64,000 nucleotides of DNA from assembly GCF_014648495.1 (NCBI RefSeq), contig NZ_BMRF01000027.1, forward strand, positions 36,266 to 100,265, written 5' to 3'. The position numbers and the translations under genes are program-made. The stretch is from Actinomadura cremea (GTDB lineage: Bacteria; Actinomycetota; Actinomycetes; Streptosporangiales; Streptosporangiaceae). Below the pieces are notes generated by a model. It saw nothing but the letters and a program-made list of their open reading frames with translations. It did no database searches and was not told where the DNA came from. Shown here in pieces: positions 1 to 7,442 of this stretch; the first letter of the stretch is position 1, and every line of letters begins with the position of its first letter.

Positions 1-568
1 GGTCGGCGACGATCGCGTGCGCGCCGTGCTTGACGTGCACGTCGGCGAAGACCTTCACCGGCCCGGCGCCGATCCGGCTGCGGTAGCGGGCGGCGTGCGC
101 GGCCTGCCCCTCGATGATCCCCTCATTGGCGACGTAGGCGTTGGCCCACTGGTTGACGCGGACGAACCCGGCGCCGCCCGACCACGCGGAGGCGATCGAG
201 CACTCGGCCGCGTTGGACAGCACGCTGACGCCCGTCCGTCCGCCGGTGGCGTGCCGGACCCGGTCGGTCACGACGGCCATCGCCGCCGCCGTCTCGTAGC
301 CGTGCTCGCCGGGCTTGAGGAACGGGATGTCCCAGTGGTTCTCGACGATGACCCCGTGGCAGCCGCCGTCCAGGTAGGCCCGCGCCTCCTCGATGGCGAA
401 CGCGCAGATCTCGTCCAGCGGGACGCCCTCGTAGTGGGGGCTGCCGGGCAGCGGCGGCAGGTGCACGACGCCGATGACGACCTTGCGGGTCCCGAACAGC
501 TCCTCGATCGCGTTCGGCCTGGGCGGGAAGACGCCCAGCGCCCGCTCGTTCCCCGTCGCCGCCGTCAT
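1..568 (-). CDS. BtpA/SgcQ family protein (3' part off the window)
   Basis: Only the first 189 residues are visible; the rest lies beyond the left edge. The ATG is at 568. The family signature VIGVVHLPPLPGSP is at residues 31-44, followed by the GVIVENHWDIPF strand/loop at 72-83 and ADVHVKHG at 175-182, in the order expected for the TIM-barrel BtpA/SgcQ family. BtpA was named for photosystem I biogenesis in cyanobacteria, but homologues in heterotrophs sit in sugar or nucleoside operons, so a barrel enzyme of carbon metabolism is more likely here (inference). It is divergent from a LacI regulator and carries the same 14-bp operator-like site 13-26 bp upstream of its ATG, so repression by that regulator is likely. 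Confidence 0.8.
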   Translation of the reverse strand, partial: MTAATGNERALGVFPPRPNAIEELFGTRKVVIGVVHLPPLPGSPHYEGVPLDEICAFAIEEARAYLDGGCHGVIVENHWDIPFLKPGEHGYETAAAMAVVTDRVRHATGGRTGVSVLSNAAECSIASAWSGGAGFVRVNQWANAYVANEGIIEGQAAHAARYRSRIGAGPVKVFADVHVKHGAHAIVAD

Positions 569-580
569 GCCGCCTCCTGT

Positions 581-594
581 GTAATCGATTGCAG
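581..594. promoter_or_regulatory. Putative LacI-family operator, copy 1
   Basis: GTAATCGATTGCAG, with the CG-centred core AATCGATT typical of LacI-family operators. It lies just upstream of the BtpA-family ATG and is identical over 14 bp to the site at 703-716. Confidence 0.6.
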
Positions 595-702
595 TGAAGT
601 TTTGGAGAACCGTAGATAGAGGACCCCCAGGCCGTCAAGGGTCTATAGTCGTCGCATCGCATCTTGATCTGCCAGGGCCCAGTGTTGGCGACAGCCGGAG
701 GA

Positions 703-716
703 GTAATCGATTGCAG
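703..716. promoter_or_regulatory. Putative LacI-family operator, copy 2 (overlaps start codon)
   Basis: Second exact copy of GTAATCGATTGCAG. It begins on the last base of the GGAGGAG ribosome-binding site (697-703) and covers the TTG start of the LacI gene, so binding here would block the regulator's own expression. Confidence 0.6.
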
Positions 717-1736
717 CGGGTGACGATCGCGCAGGTCGCCGAGCGGGCGGGGGTGTCCACGGCGACGGTGTCGCGCGTCCTGTCGGGCCGGGGACCGGTC
801 TCCGCGGCGGTGCAGCGCAGGGTCAGGGCGGCCGCCGACGAGCTCGGCTACCAGGTCAACTCGATCGCGCGCGCCCTGCGCAACAGCCGCACCGACACCG
901 TGGGCATGGTGGTGCCGAGCATCTCCAACCCGTTCTTCACCTCGCTGGTGGAGAGCGTCGAGCACGCCCTCGGCCGGGAGGGCAAGGAACTGCTGCTGTG
1001 CGACGCCCGCTCCGACCCGGAGGTGGAGGCGCGGCGGCTCGCGACGCTCGTCGCCCGCAACGTCGACGGGATCATCGTGAGCCCCAGTCACGGCACGCTG
1101 AGCGGCGCCGCCGTGCAGGAGACGGCCGACCGGCTGCCGCTGGTGCAGCTCGACCGGTTCGTCGGCGGCACCAGCACCGACTGGGTCGGTGTGGACGACG
1201 TCGCCGCGATGCGCCAGGTCATGGACCACCTGCACGCGGGAGGGGCGCGGTCGGCGGCGTTCGTCGGCTCGCTGCTGACCAACTCCTCGACCGAGCAGCG
1301 CTTCGCCGGGTTCCGCCGCCGCGCCGAGGACCTCGGCATCGACGTGGCGCCCGAGCACGTCCTCCTCGGCGACTACAGCGTGGAGTGGGGGGAGACCGCC
1401 ACCGCGCGCCTGGTCGCCGGGGGCGGCCCGCCGGACGCGATCGTGTGCGCCGACGACCTGATCGCGCTCGGCGTCACCCGCGCCTGCCGCGCGCACGGCG
1501 TGGACGTCCCGGGCCGCGTCCAGGTGACCGGCTACGACAACATCGAGTTCGCGCGGCTGGGCGAGCCCGCGCTGACGACCATCGACCAGCCCCGCGAGCG
1601 GATCGCGGCCGAGGCCGTCCGGCTGCTGGCCGCGGCGGCCGCGGACGGGACCGACCGGCAGGCGCGCGGGCCGTCCGCGCACATCGCGCTGGTACCGAGT
1701 CTGGTCGTCCGCGACAGCACCCGCGCGGACGCCTGA
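711..1736 (+). CDS. LacI family transcriptional regulator
   Basis: A 341-residue protein of normal LacI length. The N-terminal helix-turn-helix TIAQVAERAGVSTATVSRVLSG is followed by a hinge helix ending near RALRN and a periplasmic-binding-like ligand domain beginning VGMVVPSISNPFF. TTG at 711 is chosen as start because GGAGGAG sits 7 nt upstream and the protein then begins MQRVTIAQVA, the usual family start; GTG at 720 is the alternative but is too far from the ribosome-binding site. It is divergent from the BtpA-family gene and 16 bp upstream of an M20 peptidase gene, which is probably co-transcribed. The effector is unknown, probably a sugar or nucleoside. Autorepression is inferred from the operator over its start. 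Confidence 0.93.
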   Translation: MQRVTIAQVAERAGVSTATVSRVLSGRGPVSAAVQRRVRAAADELGYQVNSIARALRNSRTDTVGMVVPSISNPFFTSLVESVEHALGREGKELLLCDARSDPEVEARRLATLVARNVDGIIVSPSHGTLSGAAVQETADRLPLVQLDRFVGGTSTDWVGVDDVAAMRQVMDHLHAGGARSAAFVGSLLTNSSTEQRFAGFRRRAEDLGIDVAPEHVLLGDYSVEWGETATARLVAGGGPPDAIVCADDLIALGVTRACRAHGVDVPGRVQVTGYDNIEFARLGEPALTTIDQPRERIAAEAVRLLAAAAADGTDRQARGPSAHIALVPSLVVRDSTRADA

Positions 1737-1752
1737 GCGGAAGGAACCGGAC

Positions 1753-2853
1753 ATGGACACGACGGGCCGGACGGTCGACGCGCTGGATCTCGCTCGGCGG
1801 CTGGTGCGGATCGACACCCGGGGCGGCGGGGAGCGCGCCGCGGCCGACCTGGTCGCCGACGTGCTCGACGGCGCGGGCCTCGAGGTCGCCGTGACCGAGC
1901 CGGAGGCCGGGCGCGCGAACGTCGTCGCCCGCCGCGGCCCGGACGTGCCGCGCGTGCCGGTCACCCTCACCGGGCACCTGGACACCGTGCCCGCCGATCC
2001 GTCCGGCTGGTCGTTCGACCCGCTGGGCGGCGCGGTGCGCGACGGCCGGCTGCTCGGGCGCGGCAGCAGCGACATGAAGGCGGGGGTGGCGTGCCAGATC
2101 GCGGCCGCCGCGGACGCCGCGCCCGACCGTCCGCTGCAACTGGTGTTCACCTTCGGCGAGGAGACCGGCTGCGACGGCGCCGCCCGGCTGGACGCGGCGT
2201 CGCTCGTCCCGGCGGACCTGCTGGTCGTGGCGGAGCCGACCGCGAACCGGACCGTCCTCGGGCACAAGGGCACGCTGTGGCTGCGGGCGACCGCGCGCGG
2301 GGTGTCGGCGCACGGTTCGCGGCCCGAGCTCGGCCGCAACGCGCTCGCCGCGCTCGCCGCCGCCGCGACGCGGGTGCACGGGCACCGCGGCTGGCCGGAG
2401 AGCCCGACGCACGGGCCGGTGACGGTGAACGTCGGCACCTTCCGCGCGGGCGTGCAGCCGAACCTGGTGCCCGACCACGCCGAGATGCGGCTGGACGTCC
2501 GCACCGTCCCGGGCTTCGGGTCGGACGAGGCCGTCGCCGCGATCACGGAGCTGTGCGGCCCGGACGTGGAGATCGAGCGGCTCGTCGACCTGCCCGGCGT
2601 CGCCACGGACCCCGCCTCCCCGGGCGTCGGCCGAGTGCTGGAACTGCTCGCGCCCGGCGCGTCCGAGCGGGAACCCGAGTACGCGACGTATTTCACGGAC
2701 GCGTCGGTGCTGACGGCGATGCTCGGCGACCCGGCCGTCGTGATCTACGGCCCCGGGGATCCGGAGCAGGCCCACGTGACCGACGAGTCCTGTTCGGTGC
2801 GCCGGATCGACGAGGCCGCCACGGCGTTCCGCCGGCTGCTCGCGGACACGTGA
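1753..2853 (+). CDS. M20 family metallopeptidase (ArgE/DapE/CPG2 type)
   Basis: A 366-residue zinc hydrolase. The two metal sites are visible: TGHLDTVP (H75, D77), GRGSSDMKAG (D107), the catalytic pair EETG (E136-E137), AEPT (E161) and a C-terminal QAHVTDE histidine. The lid/dimerisation motif SAHGSRPELGRNA starts near residue 185. Members remove acyl or aminoacyl groups from amino acids or small peptides (acetylornithine, succinyl-diaminopimelate, Gly-X); the exact substrate cannot be told. ATG at 1753 has a GGAAGGA ribosome-binding site. It follows the LacI gene by 16 bp and is probably in its operon, suggesting catabolism of an induced substrate rather than housekeeping ArgE or DapE activity. 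Confidence 0.88.
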   Translation: MDTTGRTVDALDLARRLVRIDTRGGGERAAADLVADVLDGAGLEVAVTEPEAGRANVVARRGPDVPRVPVTLTGHLDTVPADPSGWSFDPLGGAVRDGRLLGRGSSDMKAGVACQIAAAADAAPDRPLQLVFTFGEETGCDGAARLDAASLVPADLLVVAEPTANRTVLGHKGTLWLRATARGVSAHGSRPELGRNALAALAAAATRVHGHRGWPESPTHGPVTVNVGTFRAGVQPNLVPDHAEMRLDVRTVPGFGSDEAVAAITELCGPDVEIERLVDLPGVATDPASPGVGRVLELLAPGASEREPEYATYFTDASVLTAMLGDPAVVIYGPGDPEQAHVTDESCSVRRIDEAATAFRRLLADT

Positions 2854-2912
2854 TCGACCATTCCACGATCGCATTTACGGTTCCGCGATCGAACGGATCA
2901 TGAAATGCGGAA

Positions 2913-2942
2913 CGCCCCGGCGATCCGGAGATCGCCGGGGCG
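2913..2942. terminator. Bidirectional intrinsic terminator
   Basis: A perfect 13-bp stem (CGCCCCGGCGATC paired with its complement) with a 4-nt CGGA loop, followed by TTTCCC on the plus strand. It lies between the convergent M20 peptidase and RlpA-like genes. Confidence 0.85.
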
Positions 2943-2981
2943 TTTCCCGTTCGCGCGCGGGCGCGGGCGAACGGGGCGGGG

Positions 2982-3644
2982 TCAGGAGCCGAAGGGCTGC
3001 GGCTTGCCGCGCTCGCCCGCACCGTCGCCCCACTCCAGGACCTCCCACTTGAGGCCCTCGATGTGGCCCTCGCCGGTGCCCGCGACGTACTTGCTCTCGG
3101 GCTTCTCACCGTCCAGCAGGTACCGGAAGGTGTAGGTGTCGAGGTCCAGCATGATGCCGCGGTGCGAGGGCTCGCCGGGACCGCGGTCGCCGACGAAGCC
3201 GGTGACGCTGCGGCCGTTGTAGCTGACCTTGACCTTGGTCATCATCGGCCAGCTCGGGCTGGCGAACATGCCCTTCTGCATGGGCTCGCCGCTCGCCGGG
3301 GCGCCGGTGTCGCCGCGCACGCCGGAGCCGTCGTCCCAGAAGTAGGACGCGGTGGTCTCGCCGCTGAGCAGGACGTCGTCCTTCTTCTCGTCCTGGGCGG
3401 CCTCGGACTTCTTCTCCGTCGCGCCGCCACCGGACCCGGCGGGCTTCCGGGCCTCGGGCTTCTTCGAGCCCTCGGCCGCCGCGGGGGTCTTGTGCTCCTG
3501 GGCGGAGGTGACCTGCTTCGACAGGAGCATCTGCTCGTTGGGAGCGCCGTCGTCGCTGGCGGCCGCCACACCGGCCACGAGCATCCCGGCCAATGCGGTG
3601 CCGGTGATGCCGGTCAGGACGCCGTTGATCGCTCGCTTCTGCAT
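2982..3644 (-). CDS. Secreted RlpA-like double-psi beta-barrel protein
   Basis: A 220-residue exported protein. Residues 1-30 form a signal peptide (MQKRAINGV, then a hydrophobic GTALAGMLVAGVAAA stretch). A Lys/Glu/Ala/Gly-rich linker covers about 50-95. The C-terminal domain begins TASYFWDDG and contains MTKVKVSYNGRSVTGFVGDRGPG and RGIMLDLDTYTFRYL, matching the RlpA/expansin double-psi beta-barrel with its conserved D-R-G-P. RlpA proteins act at peptidoglycan; catalytic activity here is not established. ATG 3644 is chosen over an upstream in-frame codon because GAAGGA precedes it and the signal peptide then starts correctly. It is a single gene ending at the bidirectional terminator. Confidence 0.75.
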   Translation of the reverse strand: MQKRAINGVLTGITGTALAGMLVAGVAAASDDGAPNEQMLLSKQVTSAQEHKTPAAAEGSKKPEARKPAGSGGGATEKKSEAAQDEKKDDVLLSGETTASYFWDDGSGVRGDTGAPASGEPMQKGMFASPSWPMMTKVKVSYNGRSVTGFVGDRGPGEPSHRGIMLDLDTYTFRYLLDGEKPESKYVAGTGEGHIEGLKWEVLEWGDGAGERGKPQPFGS

Positions 3645-4156
3645 GTGATTCCTTCGTTCGGCCAACAGGACCGCCGTTCCACGCCGGAGCACAGGGAGCT
3701 TCCGGGCAGGAGGGAACGGCTTTCGAGACTCGGGACTCGAGATGCACCGCCGCGTAGCGGACCCGCATGCCGGACCCCGCGGGCATGGCGGGACGGCGCC
3801 CGCGCCGTACGCCGGACGCCCGTTCGCGGGCGTGCGTCGACGCGGGTCGAATGAAGCGGGAGAATGCCGACCGGGGGCGCTCAGGCCAGCCCGGCCGCGG
3901 TCGTCTGCATGGACGCGACCGCGATTCGGCAGAGTGGTCCCCGCCTGGCGGGCGGGAGCGACGGCTCTGTGACAGCCCAGGTCAAGGGTTCTTTGACCGG
4001 GACCTGACGACGAGCATATACGCCATTACCAGCATTACGCCAAATCCAGGGATATTTTACCTTTCGCAAGGTAGATCGTTTTATCGAGAACTGCGCCGGA
4101 ACGCCTTTCCCATCGGCGGTCCCGGGCACTCCCCCGACTGTGCGACGATCTCCTTC
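3645..4156. other. 512-bp intergenic region with AT-rich promoter segment
   Basis: No convincing gene. The left two-thirds is GC-rich and lies upstream of the RlpA-like gene. The segment 4011-4085 is markedly AT-rich for this genome and probably holds the promoter of the permease gene. Confidence 0.5.
4058..4073. promoter_or_regulatory. Inverted repeat TACCTT-N4-AAGGTA upstream of permease
   Basis: A perfect 6-bp dyad, TACCTTTCGCAAGGTA, in the AT-rich segment about 85-100 bp upstream of the permease ATG. A metal-responsive operator is a guess based only on the histidine-rich partner protein downstream. Confidence 0.35.
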
Positions 4157-5182
4157 ATGAACCACGCCGACCTCCGGACGGTCGACGACGATCTTCTTCC
4201 CCCCGCCGACTGGGCCCCGCGCCGCCGGCTCGACCCCGGCCTCCGCGCGGCCCTGGGCTTCGCCGTGCTGGCCGCGGCGCTGCTGCTCGCCCGTGCCTGG
4301 GCCGCCCCGCACATCGACGCCCGCGCGCTGGACGCCTGGGCGACGATCTTCGTGGCGATCTGCGTGCAGGCGCTGCCCTTCCTGGTCTTCGGGGTGATCC
4401 TCTCGGCCGCGATCACCGCCTTCGTTCCCCCCTCGTTCTGGCGCCGGGCGCTGCCCCGCCGCCCGGGCGCCGCCGTCCCGGTCGCCGGCGCCCTCGGCGC
4501 CGTCCTGCCCGGCTGCGAGTGCGCCTCCGTGCCGGTCGCGAGCGGCCTGATGGCCCGCGGCGTGGCCCCCGCCGCCGCGCTCACCTTCCTGCTCGCCGCG
4601 CCCGCCGTGAACCCGGTGGTGCTCGTCGCCACCGCCGTCGCGTTCCCCGGCTCGCCCGAAATGGTGGCCGCCCGGTTCGTCGCGTCCCTGCTCGTCGCCG
4701 TGCTGGCGGGCTGGACCTGGACGCTGTTCGGCAAGGGCGAGTGGATCCGCGTCCCGTCCCGTCCGGACTCGGCCTCCGGCGGCCGCTGGGACGCCTTCCG
4801 GCAGGCGATGCGGCACGACATCATGCACGCGGGCGGCTTCCTCGTCGTCGGCGGGATCGCCGCCGCCACGATCAACGTGCTGGTGCCGCCGGCGTGGGTC
4901 GACCGCGTCGCCGACGTGCCGTGGCTCGCGATCCTCGTGCTGGCGCTGCTGGCCGTGCTGATGTCCATCTGCTCGGAGGCGGACGCGTTCGTCGCGGCCA
5001 GCCTCAGCCAGTTCTCCCCCACCGCGAAGCTGGTGTTCCTCGTCGTCGGCCCGATGGTCGACCTCAAGCTGATCGCCCTGCAGACCGGCTTCTTCGGCCG
5101 GCGCTTCGCCGTCCGGTTCGTCCCGCTGACCCTCGCCCTGGCCATCGGGGTGGGCACGCTCGTCGGAGGTGTGCTGCTGTGA
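4157..5182 (+). CDS. Permease, YraQ/DUF318 (ArsP-like) family
   Basis: A 341-residue integral membrane protein with about eight hydrophobic segments in two halves. The signature PGCECASVPVASGLM (C120 and C122) and a second half with SICSEADAFVAASL match the DUF318/YraQ permease family. It overlaps the next gene by 4 bp (GTGA), and a DUF318 permease followed by a TIGR03943 protein is a common actinobacterial and Bacillus pair. The substrate is unknown; the partner's histidine-rich loop suggests a metal or metallochaperone role (inference). The start is uncertain: ATG 4157 has no ribosome-binding site, so translation may be leaderless. Confidence 0.82.
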   Translation: MNHADLRTVDDDLLPPADWAPRRRLDPGLRAALGFAVLAAALLLARAWAAPHIDARALDAWATIFVAICVQALPFLVFGVILSAAITAFVPPSFWRRALPRRPGAAVPVAGALGAVLPGCECASVPVASGLMARGVAPAAALTFLLAAPAVNPVVLVATAVAFPGSPEMVAARFVASLLVAVLAGWTWTLFGKGEWIRVPSRPDSASGGRWDAFRQAMRHDIMHAGGFLVVGGIAAATINVLVPPAWVDRVADVPWLAILVLALLAVLMSICSEADAFVAASLSQFSPTAKLVFLVVGPMVDLKLIALQTGFFGRRFAVRFVPLTLALAIGVGTLVGGVLL

Positions 5183-5991
5183 CGCGTTCCACCCAGAACT
5201 TCCTGCTGATACTGGTCGGCGCCGCCGTGCTGTGGATCACGTTCGGCAGCGGCGAGTACGTGAACTACGTCAAGCCGGGTTTCCGCTACCTGCTGGTGCC
5301 CGCCGGAGCGGCGCTGATCCTGCTCGGGGCCGCCGGGCTGCGCCGGGAGTGGCGGGCCGAAGACACGGGGAATGCGGGCTCGGCGGGAAGCGTTGACGCC
5401 GCACACGATGGCGGACACGATGGCGGACACGAGGGTGGGCACGAGGGTGGGCACGACGACGCCCACGAGCACGGCCACGACCACTCCCGGGGGCCCCGGG
5501 TGGCGTGGCTGCTGTGTCTACCGGTCTTGATCATCTTCGCGGTCGCGCCGCCCGCGCTCGGCTCCTTCACCGCCGCCCGCGACACCGGGCGCCCCGCGCC
5601 CCCGCCCGCGCCGCCCGAGGAGGGGTACGGCCCGCTGCCCCGCACGGGTGAGCCGATCACCATGACCATGGGCGAGTACATCGGACGCTCGTTCCTCGAG
5701 CAGACGGGCCGCGCGGCGACGCTGCGGGACGTCCCGGTCCGCCTCACGGGATTCGTCACGCCGCTCGAGGGATCCGGCTGGCAGGTCACCCGGTTGAGCA
5801 TGGCGTGCTGCGCGGGCGACGCCATGCCCTTCTCCGTCGTCGTCCACGACCGGCCCCAGCCCCCCGAGGGCGCCTGGGTCCAGGTCGTCGGGACATGGAT
5901 GCCTCCCGAGGGGAAGGCCCAGACGGGCGTCCACGACCTGCACGGCACCTCGGTACGGCGCGTCCCCCAGCCGGAGAACCCCTACGAATAG
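5179..5991 (+). CDS. TIGR03943 family membrane protein with His-rich loop
   Basis: A 270-residue protein starting at GTG 5179, overlapping the permease stop, with GGAGGT 8 nt upstream. Two N-terminal transmembrane segments (about 8-26 and 37-55) are followed by a loop (76-102) made mostly of HDGG/HEGG units and HEHGHDH, a third segment (108-128), a Pro-rich spacer and a soluble C-terminal domain containing SMACCAGDAMPF (C210, C211). The 12-nt units GGCGGACACGAT and GGTGGGCACGAG are tandemly repeated in the DNA. The family always accompanies DUF318 permeases. Histidine density suggests zinc, nickel or copper binding next to the transporter; this is inference. Confidence 0.82.
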   Translation: MTRSTQNFLLILVGAAVLWITFGSGEYVNYVKPGFRYLLVPAGAALILLGAAGLRREWRAEDTGNAGSAGSVDAAHDGGHDGGHEGGHEGGHDDAHEHGHDHSRGPRVAWLLCLPVLIIFAVAPPALGSFTAARDTGRPAPPPAPPEEGYGPLPRTGEPITMTMGEYIGRSFLEQTGRAATLRDVPVRLTGFVTPLEGSGWQVTRLSMACCAGDAMPFSVVVHDRPQPPEGAWVQVVGTWMPPEGKAQTGVHDLHGTSVRRVPQPENPYE

Positions 5992-6019
5992 GGACGTTCG
6001 CGGTGCCGGGCCGGCGGAG

Positions 6020-6616
6020 TCAGCGCGTCGGGTAGGCCGACGGCACGAGCGGCGTCGGTCCCGTCCCGCCCACCGTCATGTGCCCGCCGGTGTCCTGCCC
6101 CGCCACGGCGCCCTGGTTGTAGGGAGCCTGGGCGTAGGGGGCCTGCGCGTACGGGGCCTCCTGGTAGGGGGCCTCCGCGTACGCCGCCTCCTGGTAGGGG
6201 GCCTGCGCGTAGGACGCCTCGGCGAACGCGGGCTGCCCGTAGGGCGCACCGGCGCCGACGCCGAAGGCGGGATCGCCGAACGGAGCCGCGGCGGCCGAGG
6301 GGCCGCCCTGCGCGGGTCCCGAGGGCGGCGCGCTCTGCGTTGGCACCGGCGGCGGCACGTGGGAGCCGTCGGCCCGGCGCGGTTCGACCGGCTGCTCCCC
6401 TCCGGGCGCCATGCGGCGCTCGGCCAGAACGGCCATCAGCGCGCGGGCCGTGTCGGCGTCCATCCGCAGGAGGACGCTGGGCGTCCCACCCGGATCGACG
6501 AAGGGGGAAACCGACGGGTCGGCCGGCAGCTGGGGCAGTGCGGCCCGCATCTCCTCGCGGAGATCCTGGGCCAGCCGCAGCGCCTGTCGGTCACTGTCGC
6601 TCAAGTGTGCGGTCAT
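6020..6616 (-). CDS. Hypothetical protein with YAQAPYQEA-type tandem repeats
   Basis: A 198-residue protein of unknown function. The N-terminal 85 residues are an ordered-looking segment (LSDSDRQALRLAQDLREEM, then VLLRMDADTARALMAVLAERR). The rest is Pro/Ala/Gln-rich and includes about ten 5-residue units of the type (A/P)Y(A/Q)(Q/E)A, encoded by degenerate 15-nt repeats at roughly 6118-6230. ATG 6616 is preferred over GTG 6637 because GGAG lies 6 nt upstream. There is no signal peptide or membrane segment. The low-complexity tail resembles prion-like or surface-interaction regions, but no role can be assigned. Confidence 0.6.
   Translation of the reverse strand: MTAHLSDSDRQALRLAQDLREEMRAALPQLPADPSVSPFVDPGGTPSVLLRMDADTARALMAVLAERRMAPGGEQPVEPRRADGSHVPPPVPTQSAPPSGPAQGGPSAAAAPFGDPAFGVGAGAPYGQPAFAEASYAQAPYQEAAYAEAPYQEAPYAQAPYAQAPYNQGAVAGQDTGGHMTVGGTGPTPLVPSAYPTR
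6118..6230. repeat. Degenerate 15-nt coding tandem repeat
   Basis: Repeated GGGGGCCTGCGCGTA / GGGGGCCTCCTGGTA-type units inside the 6020-6616 gene, keeping the reading frame and encoding APYAQ / EAPYQ units. Confidence 0.8.
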
Positions 6617-6690
6617 CGCGATCTCCGGCGAGTTCACGTGCGGGGGTCCGGGGCAATCCTGCTAGCAATGGCGTGCATGTGCAAGAGCCG

Positions 6691-6724
6691 ATGCACGTGC
6701 ATTTTACGGTATATCACTCCGTAA
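6691..6724. promoter_or_regulatory. Palindromes upstream of the 6020-6616 gene
   Basis: A perfect 12-bp palindrome ATGCACGTGCAT (6691-6702) and a perfect dyad TTACGG-N9-CCGTAA (6704-6724) lie side by side in an AT-richer patch 75-108 bp upstream of the leftward start. A related TGCATGTGCA lies at 6673-6682. These look like regulator sites. Confidence 0.45.
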
Positions 6725-7062
6725 CCTTCGCGCCCGCCGCTCGTTCGCTGTCACTCCAGCCCCCCGTTTCCCGGCCTGTCGCAACGCCCTGACCAGCGCG
6801 GATCCGGACGACGCCACGCGACCTTGGCAAGGCCCGGCCGGATGGCGCGCGGACGGCCCGGACCGGGGGGCTCACCGGCGACGTTGCGAGTTCCGGCCGC
6901 TTCACGAGGCCGGACGCGCGCGACGTCCCGGCGAGCGAGGACGACACCGCGGGCTCGCCGCGCTTTCGCCCTGAGACTTATCTCACTCGCTCCCGAACGC
7001 GCCGCCCCACGAGCCGTCGGCGGCCGTCCGCGCCCCACCTTTCCTCCCGTCCGCGACGTCCG

Positions 7063-7135
7063 CGGCGATCTTCGGCGTCATCAACGCCGTGCTGAACGTG
7101 CCTTCTATGTGCTCACCCTCGGCCTCATCGCGCCG
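7063..7135 (+). pseudogene. Possible remnant of a YvlD/phage-holin-family gene
   Basis: Reading GCG ATC TTC gives AIFGVINAVLNV; after a 2-nt shift the sequence continues FYVLTLGLIAPA. Together these resemble the conserved LVNALLRP...LTVLTLGL core of the four-helix YvlD family. There is no start codon and no continuation on either side, so at most a fragment is left. Chance resemblance cannot be excluded. Confidence 0.25.
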
Positions 7136-7442
7136 GCGCCCCGAGCCTCGCCGACCGTCCGGCGGGCCCGTCTCCGCCGGACGGCAGCCCGCACTCGAGC
7201 CGCCCGGTGAGGAAGGGCCCGAGGAGGGCGACGTCGAGCGCGCTGCCGATCTCCCGCGCGGCGCTGTTCGGCCGGAGCCGAGACCGGCTCGGGCGGGCGG
7301 GCGTGATGAAACGACGCGAACCGACAGCCTCGGTACGGCCGCCACGACGCCGATCCCGCCCGCGCATGGCTGCGGGAGCGCGTCCGGACGGGTGTTTCCG
7401 CGACGTCGCCGCGGCCCCGGCGGCCGGGAGTAGGGTCGCACG

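Larger units (their letters stand above)
6617..7442. other. 826-bp intergenic region
   Basis: No intact gene is supported. The left end (6671-6724) holds promoter-like palindromes for the leftward gene. Around 7063-7135 a short stretch resembles part of a YvlD/phage-holin-family membrane protein in two frames. The remainder is GC-rich without a frame showing consistent coding bias. Confidence 0.45.

Noticed and set aside
123-2696. An 857-codon open frame on the minus strand covering the LacI and M20 genes
   Set aside because: Antisense shadow with low-complexity composition; the plus-strand genes carry complete family motifs and proper ribosome-binding sites.
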